A DNA stretch of 64,000 nucleotides from an uncultured Clostridia bacterium (GTDB lineage: Bacteria; Bacillota; Clostridia; Lachnospirales; CAG-274): contig CALWSP010000021.1 of assembly GCA_944384235.1 (NCBI GenBank), positions 62,001 to 126,000 of the forward strand. The letters are read 5' to 3'. Both the position numbers and the translations under genes were made by a program. How positions within the stretch are numbered: the first letter of the stretch is position 1; each line of letters begins with the position of its first letter. The notes beneath the pieces were generated by a model. It saw only the letters and a list, made by a program, of their open reading frames with translations. It was not told the DNA's origin and did no database searches. Positions 26,459 through 34,801 of the stretch are shown in pieces.

Positions 26459-28534
26459 ATGAGTAGTAAAAAATATTTAGTGATTGTTGAGTCCCCAGCG
26501 AAGGCTAAAACCCTTAAAAAGTTTTTGGGGAGTAATTATAAAATAGAAGCATCTTTAGGGCACGTTCGTGATTTGCCTAAAAGCGAGCTTGGAATTAACA
26601 TTGAAAACGATTTTGAACCAAAATATATTACTATTAGAGGCAAGGGAGAGCTACTTGCTAAGTTAAGAAAAGAAGTTAAAACAGCTGACAAAGTTTACCT
26701 TGCAACTGACCCTGATAGAGAGGGAGAGGCTATTAGCTGGCATTTAGTTACAGCTTTAAAGCTTGAAAACAAAAAAACTTACAGAATTACTTTTAACGAA
26801 ATTACTAAAAATGCTGTTAAAAAGTCTATTAAAGAGGCTAGAGAAATAGATATGAATTTAGTTGACGCACAGCAGGCTAGAAGAACTTTAGACAGAATTG
26901 TTGGATACAAAATTAGCCCACTTCTTTGGAAGAAAGTTAAAAAAGGGCTTAGTGCTGGTAGAGTTCAATCTGTTGCTCTTAGGCTTATTTGCGAAAGGGA
27001 CGAGGAAATTAACAACTTTATTCCTAAAGAGTATTGGTCTATTGTGGCTGATTTAAAGGCTAAAGGCCAGAAAAGCTTTAGCGCCAAGTTTTATGGCGAC
27101 AAAAACGGAAAAATGGAGCTTGAAAACGAGGAATTTACTAAAGAGATTGTTAAAAAAAGTATCGAAAGTGGATTTATAGTTAAAGGCGTTAAAAAGGGTA
27201 GCAGAGTTAAAAACCCACCTGCTCCTTTTACAACAAGTACTATGCAACAAGAGGCGTCTAAAATTTTAAATTTTGCATCTCAAAAGACTATGAGAATTGC
27301 TCAGCAACTTTACGAGGGCGTTGACATTGCTGGCGAGGGCACTGTGGGCCTTGTTTCTTACATTAGAACAGACTCTGTTAGAATTGCTGACGAGGCTTAT
27401 GAAGATGTTAAAAACTATATTGAACAAAATTTTGGCGAAAAATATGTTGGGCAAAAAAGAGAGTACAAAACTAGCGAGAGAGCTCAAGATGCTCACGAGG
27501 CTATTAGGCCAACTTCTACAAGTAGAACACCTGAAGATATTAAAGAGAGTTTGAGCAGGGACCAATACAGGCTTTACAAGCTTATTTGGGAAAGGTTTGT
27601 TGCCAGCCAAATGCCATCTGCTGAGTATGACACAGTTAGTGCAGAGCTTACAGCTGGAGAGTATATTTACAAGGCTAGTGGCTCTAGTTTAAGATTTGAT
27701 GGATATTTATATATTTACAAGAAAAACGAGGAAAAGCAGGAAGAGAGCAACATTCCTTTATTAGAAAGCGGAGATGTTGCTGAGATTGTTGACATTGTGC
27801 CAAACCAGCACTTTACTCAGCCTCCAGCTAGATATTCTGAAGCTCTTTTAATTAAAACTTTAGAGGAGCTTGGCATTGGTAGACCATCTACTTACGCTCC
27901 AACTATTACTACTATTCAGCAAAGAAACTATGTTACAAAAGAAAACAAAGTTTTTTACTCTACTGAGCTTGGTGAAATAGTTGACGAGATTATTAAAAAC
28001 AATTTTGGGAAGATTATTAACAACGAATTTACTGCTGAAATGGAATCTGCCCTTGACAAGGTTGAATCTGGCGAAATTGAGTGGAAAGAGATTTTAAGAA
28101 ATTTCTACCCTATTCTTGAACACCTTTTAGAAGAAGCTGAAAGCAAGGTTGAAAATGTTGAAATTCCAGACATTGTGACAGATGTTATATGCGAAGAATG
28201 CGGAAGCAATATGGTTATTAAATATGGCAGGTATGGAAAGTTTTTAGCTTGCCCTAACTTCCCAAATTGCAGAAACACAAAGCCTTTATTTGAAGAAGCT
28301 GGAGTGAAGTGCCCATATTGCGGAGGCAAAGTTTTAATTAAGAAAACTAAAAAGGGCAGAAAGTATTACGGCTGTGAAAACAACCCAGATTGTTCTCTTA
28401 TGCTTTGGAACAAGCCTACTGAGGAAAAATGCCCTAAGTGTGAAAGCGCTTTAGTTGAAAAGGGCGGAAAGAAGATTAAAATTGTTTGCAGCAACCCTGA
28501 GTGTGGGTATGTTAAAGGCGACAAAGAAGATTAA
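26459..28534 (+). CDS. topA: DNA topoisomerase I
   Basis: A 691-residue type IA topoisomerase that relaxes negative supercoils. A Toprim domain opens the protein (YLVIVESPAKAKTLKKFLG, and DPDREGEAI), the catalytic tyrosine is Y301 in VSYIRTDS, and three C-terminal zinc ribbons of four cysteines each follow (CEECG...CPNFPNC, CPYCGG...CENNPDC, CPKCES...CSNPEC). ATG 26459 follows AAGGAGG, which contains the dprA stop codon. In many Firmicutes trmFO and codY come next; here a DUF402 gene does. Confidence 0.97.
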   Translation: MSSKKYLVIVESPAKAKTLKKFLGSNYKIEASLGHVRDLPKSELGINIENDFEPKYITIRGKGELLAKLRKEVKTADKVYLATDPDREGEAISWHLVTALKLENKKTYRITFNEITKNAVKKSIKEAREIDMNLVDAQQARRTLDRIVGYKISPLLWKKVKKGLSAGRVQSVALRLICERDEEINNFIPKEYWSIVADLKAKGQKSFSAKFYGDKNGKMELENEEFTKEIVKKSIESGFIVKGVKKGSRVKNPPAPFTTSTMQQEASKILNFASQKTMRIAQQLYEGVDIAGEGTVGLVSYIRTDSVRIADEAYEDVKNYIEQNFGEKYVGQKREYKTSERAQDAHEAIRPTSTSRTPEDIKESLSRDQYRLYKLIWERFVASQMPSAEYDTVSAELTAGEYIYKASGSSLRFDGYLYIYKKNEEKQEESNIPLLESGDVAEIVDIVPNQHFTQPPARYSEALLIKTLEELGIGRPSTYAPTITTIQQRNYVTKENKVFYSTELGEIVDEIIKNNFGKIINNEFTAEMESALDKVESGEIEWKEILRNFYPILEHLLEEAESKVENVEIPDIVTDVICEECGSNMVIKYGRYGKFLACPNFPNCRNTKPLFEEAGVKCPYCGGKVLIKKTKKGRKYYGCENNPDCSLMLWNKPTEEKCPKCESALVEKGGKKIKIVCSNPECGYVKGDKED

Positions 28535-28568
28535 GTTTTTATTTAGGATTTAGAGAAGGACAAAGAAA

Positions 28569-29036
28569 ATGACAGATATTAAACTATATAGAAAAAGATA
28601 TATACCTGACGAGCTTGTTTATTTAAAAGACGATGAAATTTTAGTTTTTGATGACGAGCGTATTATTACTAGGTGGGAAGTTTTAAAGCCTAGGAAAGAT
28701 TTTTGTTGTGGCCTTTCTTGTTATTTTTTGAAAGATGGTTTTAAAATTAGCAAATTTTTAGACAAAGACGGAAAAATTGTTTACTGGTATTGCGACATTA
28801 TAGACTATGAAGTTAATGGAAAAGAGTATATTTTTAAAGACCTATTAATTGACGTTATTGTTTATGAAAACGGCTTTGTTAAAGTTGTGGACCTTGACGA
28901 AACAGCTAAAGCTCTTAGGGAGAACATTCTTGAAAAAGAGGTTATTGCAAAGAGTATTGAAAGAGTTAGCAACTTACTTAATATAATTTATGACGGGCAT
29001 TTTGAAGAATACAAAAAGTTTTTAGATGTTATTTAG
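28569..29036 (+). CDS. DUF402 family protein
   Basis: A 155-residue protein with the DUF402 core: WYCDIIDYEVN, then DLLIDVIVYENGFVKVVDLDE, where the spaced aspartates form the metal site. Characterised relatives include nucleoside tri/diphosphate phosphatases (NtdP of Staphylococcus) and FomD, which hydrolyse nucleotides or CMP conjugates. A similar hydrolase function is likely, but the substrate is unknown. ATG 28569 follows AGAAGGA. Its stop codon overlaps the radC ribosome site (AGGTGG), so it is co-translated with radC. Confidence 0.75.
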   Translation: MTDIKLYRKRYIPDELVYLKDDEILVFDDERIITRWEVLKPRKDFCCGLSCYFLKDGFKISKFLDKDGKIVYWYCDIIDYEVNGKEYIFKDLLIDVIVYENGFVKVVDLDETAKALRENILEKEVIAKSIERVSNLLNIIYDGHFEEYKKFLDVI

Positions 29037-29045
29037 GTGGCATTT

Positions 29046-29738
29046 ATGGCTGAAAATTTTCATAAAGGGCACAGGCAAAGAGTTAAAGAAAAGTATCTTA
29101 AAGACTTGAGTATGAAGCATTTTATGGACTATGAAGTTTTAGAGTTTATGCTTTTTTACGCATATCCTATGAAAGATACTAAGCCTATTGCTAAAATGCT
29201 TTTAAACAAATATGGGACACTTCACAACTTATTAAACACTGACCCAAAACAAATGGTTAAAGACGGGATTGTGACTGAAAATGTGGCAATATATTTGAGT
29301 ATGTTTAAAACTATTAACAAAAAAGCTTGCGAAAGCTTATATGACGAGGATATGGTTTTAAACACTTTTTTAAAAGCTTCAAATTTAATGAAAAGTCTTA
29401 TGATTGGGCAAAGCTATGAATCTCTTTATTTGGTTTGTTTAGATATTAACAAAAAAGTTAATGCTATTGAGAAAATTAACGACGGAAATTACAGAGAAGT
29501 TAGAACGAGTGTTGATTATATATTAAAAAGGGCTTTACTTTCTAATGCTGTTTTTGTTATAATAGGACATAATCACCCTTCTGGTGTTTGTGAACCATCT
29601 GCAAATGACTATAAATTTACAAAGGAAATTGAAGATGCTTTAAAGGTTATAAATATTAGGCTACTTGACCATATTATTGTTAGTGGGGACAAAAGTTTTA
29701 GTTTTGCTAAAAACAGATGTTTTGAAATTAGTAGCTAG
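29046..29738 (+). CDS. radC: RadC/JAB-domain protein
   Basis: A 230-residue protein with an N-terminal helix-hairpin part (HRQRVKEKYLKD, LLNTDPKQM) and a C-terminal JAMM metal-binding domain with HNHPSGVCEPSANDYKFT, in which the two His and the Asp form the zinc site. The family name suggests DNA repair, but the original assignment is disputed and no activity is established; JAB domains are often peptidases. I placed the start at ATG 29046; a GTG at 29037 lies inside the AGGTGG ribosome site. Confidence 0.88.
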   Translation: MAENFHKGHRQRVKEKYLKDLSMKHFMDYEVLEFMLFYAYPMKDTKPIAKMLLNKYGTLHNLLNTDPKQMVKDGIVTENVAIYLSMFKTINKKACESLYDEDMVLNTFLKASNLMKSLMIGQSYESLYLVCLDINKKVNAIEKINDGNYREVRTSVDYILKRALLSNAVFVIIGHNHPSGVCEPSANDYKFTKEIEDALKVINIRLLDHIIVSGDKSFSFAKNRCFEISS

Positions 29739-29757
29739 TATAAAGGAGGCTTTAAAT

Positions 29758-29961
29758 ATGAAGAAAAAATTGAAAAGAAACACAAGTGAAAAAATGATTG
29801 CTGGAGTTTGTTCAGGCCTTGCTGATTATTTCGGGTTTGACAAAACTTGGATTAGACTTATTTGGGCCATTCTTGCTGTATCTTCTTTTAGTTTGTTTGC
29901 TGTTATATATATTATTTTTTGGATTGTTGTGCCAGAAGATGACAACATTATTGACATTTAA
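29758..29961 (+). CDS. PspC domain protein
   Basis: A 67-residue membrane protein with the PspC signature (NTSEKMIAGVCSGLADYFG, then DKTWIRLIWAIL) and a second hydrophobic stretch ending VPED. PspC proteins sense or respond to envelope stress in E. coli, but in Firmicutes their role is unclear. ATG 29758 is preceded by AAGGAGG at 29742-29748. The short frame lies between radC and glyQS on the same strand, with small gaps and no terminator. Confidence 0.88.
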   Translation: MKKKLKRNTSEKMIAGVCSGLADYFGFDKTWIRLIWAILAVSSFSLFAVIYIIFWIVVPEDDNIIDI

Positions 29962-29995
29962 TTTATTAGTGTTTATTTAAGGAGGAAGATAAAAG

Positions 29996-31378
29996 ATGGA
30001 AAAAACTATGGAAAAAATTGTGGCTTTAGCAAAGGCTAGAGGCTTTGTTTACCCTGGTTCTGAAATTTACGGTGGCCTTGCTAACTCTTGGGACTACGGC
30101 CCTTTAGGCGTGGAGCTTAAAAACAACGTTAAAAAGGCTTGGTGGAAAAAGTTTATTCAAGAAAGCCCTTACAACGTTGGTGTGGACTGTGCTATTTTAA
30201 TGAACCCTGAAGTTTGGGTGGCTTCTGGACACGTTGGAGGCTTTAACGACCCTTTAATGGACTGCAAGGAGTGCAAGGAAAGATTTAGAGCTGACAACAT
30301 TATTGAAGATTACAACAAGGCTAATGGAATTGAAATGAGTGTTGACGGGTTAAGCAACGAGGAAATGGCTAACTACATAAAGGAAAAGAACATTCCTTGC
30401 CCTAGCTGTGGCGAGCACAACTTTACTGACATTAGACAGTTTAACCTTATGTTTAAAACTCACGCTGGTGTTACTGAAGATGCTAAAAACGTTGTTTATA
30501 TGCGTCCTGAAACTGCTCAGGGTATTTTTGTGAACTTTAAAAATGTTCAAAGAACAACTAGAAAGAAAATTCCTTTTGGTATTGGACAAATTGGCAAGTC
30601 TTTTAGAAACGAAATTACGCCTGGAAACTTTATTTTTAGAACTAGAGAGTTTGAGCAGATGGAGCTTGAGTTTTTCTGCAAGCCTGGAACTGAGCTTGAC
30701 TGGTTTGCTTACTGGAAAGATTTTTGCAGAAACTGGTTATTAAGCCTTAACATTAAGGAAAACAGCATTGTTATGAGGGACCACGAAGAAGCTGAGCTTG
30801 CTCATTACAGCAACGCTACAACTGACATTGAGTATATGTTCCCATTTGGCAAAGGCGAGCTTTGGGGCATTGCTTCTAGAACTGATTTTGACTTAAACGC
30901 TCATTCAAAACATTCTGGCGAGGCTATGGAGTATTTTGACGCTAGCACAAACGAGAAGTATGTTCCTTACTGTATTGAGCCTTCTCTTGGCGCTGACAGA
31001 GTTACTCTTGCTTTCCTTTGCGAAGCTTATGACGAAGAAGAATTAGAGGGCGGAGATGTTAGAACTGTTTTAAGATTCCACCCTGCACTTGCTCCTTACA
31101 AGGCTGCAATTTTACCTCTTTCTAAAAAGCTTTCTGACAAGGCTAGCGAGGTTTATGCTATGCTTTCTAAGGACTTTGCTTGCGATTTTGATGAATCTCA
31201 ATCTATCGGCAAGAGATACAGAAGGCAAGACGAGATTGGTACTCCTTTCTGTATTACTTACGACTTTGATTCTGAAACTGACGGCTGTGTTACTGTTAGG
31301 GACAGAGATAGTATGAGCCAAGAAAGAGTTGCTATTAGCGAGCTTAAAGAGTATTTAAACAAGAAAATGGAATTTTAA
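29996..31378 (+). CDS. glyQS: Glycine-tRNA ligase (dimeric type)
   Basis: A 460-residue class II synthetase of the alpha2 type despite the tetramer-style symbol. Motif 1 region [13 protein letters not shown], motif 2 [23 protein letters not shown] segment and motif 3 GADRVTLAF are all visible, with the CPSCGE cysteine pair of the insertion. The C-terminal anticodon-binding domain starts near residue 360. AAGGAGG is at 29979-29985. Only 34 bases separate it from pspC, so there is no room for a T-box. Codon use is extreme: the first 85 or so codons use only C-ending Asn, Asp, His and Tyr codons, as expected of a strongly expressed gene. Confidence 0.96.
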   Translation: MEKTMEKIVALAKARGFVYPGSEIYGGLANSWDYGPLGVELKNNVKKAWWKKFIQESPYNVGVDCAILMNPEVWVASGHVGGFNDPLMDCKECKERFRADNIIEDYNKANGIEMSVDGLSNEEMANYIKEKNIPCPSCGEHNFTDIRQFNLMFKTHAGVTEDAKNVVYMRPETAQGIFVNFKNVQRTTRKKIPFGIGQIGKSFRNEITPGNFIFRTREFEQMELEFFCKPGTELDWFAYWKDFCRNWLLSLNIKENSIVMRDHEEAELAHYSNATTDIEYMFPFGKGELWGIASRTDFDLNAHSKHSGEAMEYFDASTNEKYVPYCIEPSLGADRVTLAFLCEAYDEEELEGGDVRTVLRFHPALAPYKAAILPLSKKLSDKASEVYAMLSKDFACDFDESQSIGKRYRRQDEIGTPFCITYDFDSETDGCVTVRDRDSMSQERVAISELKEYLNKKMEF

Positions 31379-31392
31379 GAAAATGTAAATTT

Positions 31393-31424
31393 AAATGGAA
31401 TAGCAAAGGCTATTCCATTTTTTT
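31393..31424 (+). terminator. Terminator after glyQS
   Basis: A 12-bp stem, AAATGGAATAGC / GCTATTCCATTT, with an AAAG loop and a T run. Confidence 0.9.
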
Positions 31425-31537
31425 ATGGAAAAAATTGTCTAAAAAAAGGAAAATGGAAAAAGATGGAGAATATTATATTTATAGAGGAAATGTAAAAAAA
31501 TGGGCATAAATTATAAGTGCCTTGGAGGTGGTTTTAT

Positions 31538-34177
31538 ATGAGCAAGAAATATGTTTATTTATTTTCAGAGGGCAATGGCAAGATGAAAGAATTGCTTGGA
31601 GGCAAAGGAGCTAACCTTGCTGAAATGACAAGCCTTAATATGCCTGTGCCTCAAGGCTTTATAATTACAACTGAGGCTTGCAACAAGTATTACGAGGACA
31701 GCAACACAATTAGCAAGGAGATTGAAAGGGAAATTGAGGAGAACATTAAAAAGCTAGAAAAGTTGACTGGAAAAGAGTTTGGTTCAACCAAAAACCCTTT
31801 ACTTGTTTCTGTGCGTTCTGGTTCTAGAGCGTCTATGCCGGGTATGATGGACACTATTTTAAACCTTGGGCTTAACGACGAGGTTGTGGAGGTTATTGCT
31901 AAAAAGACTAACAACCCTAGGTTTGCCTACGACTGTTACAGAAGATTTATTCAAATGTATTCTGATGTTGTGATGGAAGTTGGAAAGAATTATTTTGAAA
32001 AATTAATTGACAAGAAAAAGGCTCAAAAAGGGGTTAAGTTAGACAGCGAGCTTGACTACAAGGACTTAAAAGAGCTTGCAAAAGAGTTTAAAGAAGAATA
32101 CAAAAACAAGGTTAAAGAGGATTTTCCAAGCAATGCAAAAGACCAGCTTTTAGGAGCTATAAAGGCTGTTTTTCGTTCTTGGAACAACCCTAGAGCAATA
32201 TATTACAGAAAGATGAACGACATTCCTAGCAACTGGGGAACTGCTGTTAATGTTCAAGCTATGGTTTTTGGAAACAACGGCGAAAACTCTGGAACTGGCG
32301 TTGCTTTTACTAGAAACCCTGCAACTGGAGAAAACAGTTTATACGGCGAGTTTCTTATTAATGCTCAAGGAGAGGACGTTGTTGCTGGCGTTAGAACCCC
32401 AATGGCTATTAGCGAGCTTGAAAATGTTATGCCTGAAATTTACAAGGAATTTGTTGAGATTTGCAAAAGTCTTGAAAAGCATTACAAGGATATGCAGGAT
32501 ATGGAGTTTACTATTGAAGATGGAAAGCTCTATATGTTACAAACTAGAAGCGGAAAAAGAACTGCTCAAGCTAGTTTAAAAATTGCTTGCGACCTTTATG
32601 AAGAAGGTATGATTAGCAAAGAGGAGGCTCTTTTAAGAATTGAGCCTAAGCAACTTGACGCTTTATTACACCCTCAATTTGACAAGGAAAGTTTGGAAAG
32701 GGCTAACATTTTAGCTAGTGCAATTGCTGCTTCTCCTGGAGCTGGTTGCGGAAAGGTTGTTTTTGACGCAGAAACTGCAATTAAAAAGGCTAAAGAGGGA
32801 GAAAAAGTTATTTTAGTTAGACTTGAAACCTCACCTGAGGACATTGAGGGAATGAGCTATGCGGAAGGGGTTTTAACTGTTAGAGGCGGAAAAACTTCCC
32901 ACGCAGCTGTTGTTGCAAGAGGTATGGGCGTTTGTTGCGTTAGCGGGTGTGGCGAGATTAACATAAACGAGGAGAAAAGAGAGTTTGAGCTTAAAGGCAA
33001 AATCTTTAAAGAGGGAGATTATATCAGCATTGATGGCTCAACTGGAAATGTTTATGGCGAAAAGATTAAAACTGTTGACGCAACTATTTGCGGAGAGTTT
33101 GAAACTATTATGAACTGGGCTAACGAGATTAAGGCTCTTAGTGTTAGAACAAACGCTGACAACCCAAGAGATGCTAAAAAAGCTGTTGAATTTGGGGCTG
33201 AGGGCATTGGCCTTTGCAGAACTGAGCATATGTTTTTTGAGGAGGAGAGAATTTCTGCTATTAGAGAAATGATTTGCTCTGACACTGTGGAGGAAAGAGA
33301 AAACGCTCTTAAAAAAATTGAGCCTATGCAACAAGGGGACTTTGAATTACTTTACGAGGCTTTAGAGGGAAAAAGCGTGAACATTAGATTTTTAGACCCA
33401 CCTTTACACGAGTTTGTGCCTACTGAAGAAAGCGACATTATTCAGCTTGCCAAGGTTATGGGCAAAAGTGTGGAGGAGATTAAAAACATTATTAGTTCTT
33501 TACACGAGTTTAACCCTATGATGGGACACAGAGGTTGCAGACTTACTGTTACTTACCCTGAGATTGCAAAAATGCAGACAAGGGCTGTTATTAAAGCCGC
33601 TATTAATGTTAGCAAAAGACACCCAGAGTGGGAAATTGAGCCAGAAATTATGATTCCTTTAATTAGCGAGGCAAAGGAGTTAAAGTTTGTTAAAGAGGTT
33701 GTTAAAAAGACAGCTGACGAAATTATTGAAAAAGAGGGAGTTAGCCTTAAGTACAAGGTTGGGACTATGATTGAAATTCCTAGAGCTGCTTTAACTGCTG
33801 ATGAAATTGCTAAAGAAGCTGAGTTTTTCTCTTTTGGCACTAACGACTTAACTCAAATGACTTTCGGGTTTTCAAGAGATGACGCTGGAAAGTTTTTAAA
33901 ATCTTATTATGAAAACAAAATTTATGAGTTTGACCCTTTTGCTAAACTTGACCAAAATGGTGTTGGCAAACTTGTTAAAGTTGCTTGCGAGCTTGGCAAA
34001 AAAGGAAGAAAAGACATTGTTCTTGGCGTTTGTGGAGAGCACGGCGGCGAGCCTAGCTCTATTGAGTTTTTCCACAAAGTTGGACTTGACTATGTTAGCT
34101 GTTCTCCTTTTAGAGTGCCTATTGCAAGGCTTGCAGCTGCTCAAGCTCAAGTTAAATTTCCTAGAAAAAAGGATTGA
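31538..34177 (+). CDS. ppdK: Pyruvate, phosphate dikinase
   Basis: An 879-residue enzyme interconverting pyruvate, ATP and Pi with PEP, AMP and PPi. The N-terminal ATP-grasp domain (GGKGANLAEMT, VRSGSRASMPGMMDT), the swivelling phosphohistidine domain with H455 in GGKTSHAAVVARG, and the C-terminal PEP domain with C832 in GVCGEHGGEPSS are all intact; these positions match the Clostridium symbiosum enzyme (H455, C831). In anaerobes it works with PPi in glycolysis or in gluconeogenesis. ATG 31538 follows GGAGGTGG; an upstream in-frame start at 31517 was rejected because the ribosome site lies behind it. Confidence 0.97.
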   Translation: MSKKYVYLFSEGNGKMKELLGGKGANLAEMTSLNMPVPQGFIITTEACNKYYEDSNTISKEIEREIEENIKKLEKLTGKEFGSTKNPLLVSVRSGSRASMPGMMDTILNLGLNDEVVEVIAKKTNNPRFAYDCYRRFIQMYSDVVMEVGKNYFEKLIDKKKAQKGVKLDSELDYKDLKELAKEFKEEYKNKVKEDFPSNAKDQLLGAIKAVFRSWNNPRAIYYRKMNDIPSNWGTAVNVQAMVFGNNGENSGTGVAFTRNPATGENSLYGEFLINAQGEDVVAGVRTPMAISELENVMPEIYKEFVEICKSLEKHYKDMQDMEFTIEDGKLYMLQTRSGKRTAQASLKIACDLYEEGMISKEEALLRIEPKQLDALLHPQFDKESLERANILASAIAASPGAGCGKVVFDAETAIKKAKEGEKVILVRLETSPEDIEGMSYAEGVLTVRGGKTSHAAVVARGMGVCCVSGCGEININEEKREFELKGKIFKEGDYISIDGSTGNVYGEKIKTVDATICGEFETIMNWANEIKALSVRTNADNPRDAKKAVEFGAEGIGLCRTEHMFFEEERISAIREMICSDTVEERENALKKIEPMQQGDFELLYEALEGKSVNIRFLDPPLHEFVPTEESDIIQLAKVMGKSVEEIKNIISSLHEFNPMMGHRGCRLTVTYPEIAKMQTRAVIKAAINVSKRHPEWEIEPEIMIPLISEAKELKFVKEVVKKTADEIIEKEGVSLKYKVGTMIEIPRAALTADEIAKEAEFFSFGTNDLTQMTFGFSRDDAGKFLKSYYENKIYEFDPFAKLDQNGVGKLVKVACELGKKGRKDIVLGVCGEHGGEPSSIEFFHKVGLDYVSCSPFRVPIARLAAAQAQVKFPRKKD

Positions 34178-34191
34178 TTTAATTAGGATTT

Positions 34192-34222
34192 AACTAGGTG
34201 GATAAAGAAAGTCCACCTAGTT
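34192..34222 (+). terminator. Hairpin after ppdK, probable terminator
   Basis: An 11-bp perfect stem, AACTAGGTGGA / TCCACCTAGTT, with a 9-base loop. Only a short T-rich stretch (TTGTTTG) follows, so termination may be incomplete. Confidence 0.6.
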
Positions 34223-34227
34223 GTTTG

Positions 34228-34315
34228 AAAAGGAAAGAAAAGTCCGTTTTTATGTTTTTTTAGATAAATTAAGTCCTAAAAAAAGGATTTTAAAGGAAGA
34301 AAAGTCCGTTTTTTT
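34228..34315 (+). repeat. Pair of short direct repeats in the ppdK-hpt gap
   Basis: Two near copies of AAAGGAA(A)GAAAAGTCCGTTTTT lie at 34228-34251 and 34291-34315. Between them AAGTCCT and AGGATTT (34271-34290) can form a small hairpin. Each copy ends in a T run. The 250-base gap holds no reading frame with a ribosome site; its remaining content is the hpt promoter. Confidence 0.6.
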
Positions 34316-34339
34316 GGATAAAAATGTCAATTTAACTTA

Positions 34340-34368
34340 TTGACAACTAACTATATATAAGATATAAT
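34340..34368 (+). promoter_or_regulatory. Consensus promoter of the hpt-EAL operon
   Basis: TTGACA 34340-34345 and TATAAT 34363-34368 with a 17-base spacer, a full match to consensus. Confidence 0.88.
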
Positions 34369-34427
34369 AAAGGTACATATTATGAAAATAGTATGTCAGT
34401 TATCAATTTTGTAAAGAGGTAGGAATT

Positions 34428-34769
34428 TTGAATATTATATTGGAAGAATTGAAAAAGGAAGGCTGCGACATAGATAGCGCAGTTAGAAGATGTCTTGGCG
34501 AAGAGCTTTGTTTAAGCTGTTTGAAAATGGTAGTAAATGACGAAAATTTTGAAAAGCTTGGAGAAGCAATTAAAAACCAAAATGTTAAAAGTGCCTTTGA
34601 AATTGCTCATAGTCTTAAAGGGATTACAGGTAATGTCGGATTAACTCCACTATACAGATTAATAGCTGAAATCGTTGAGCCATTAAGAGCTGGAAAATGT
34701 GATGGACTTGACGAGCTCTATAATAAAATAATAGCCACTAAAAACCTATACTATGAGATTGTCAATTAA
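34428..34769 (+). CDS. Histidine phosphotransfer (HPt) domain protein
   Basis: A 113-residue single-domain protein of helices. The phospho-accepting residue is H61 in EIAHSLKGITGNVGLTPL, the exact HPt motif. It starts with TTG 34428 just after GAGGTAGGA. The next gene, 32 bases downstream, encodes an intact receiver domain joined to EAL, so phosphate probably passes between H61 and D57 of that protein. No histidine kinase lies near, so the source of phosphate is unknown. Codon use (AAT, GAT and CAT preferred, GTA and ATA present) differs from most plus-strand neighbours such as ppdK and uxaC, which may mean weak expression or later acquisition. Confidence 0.88.
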   Translation: MNIILEELKKEGCDIDSAVRRCLGEELCLSCLKMVVNDENFEKLGEAIKNQNVKSAFEIAHSLKGITGNVGLTPLYRLIAEIVEPLRAGKCDGLDELYNKIIATKNLYYEIVN

Positions 34770-34801
34770 AAACTCTAAATATACAGAATAAGGGGGGGGT
34801 T

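Noticed and set aside
29962..29995. T-box before glyQS
   Set aside because: Only 34 bases separate the gene from pspC, far too few for a T-box leader.
34228..34315. Start of a CRISPR array
   Set aside because: There are only two imperfect copies, with T runs inside and no cas genes in the window.
34178..34427. c-di-GMP riboswitch before the HPt/EAL operon
   Set aside because: No GEMM-like paired helices or conserved core were found; only hairpins and the two short repeats.
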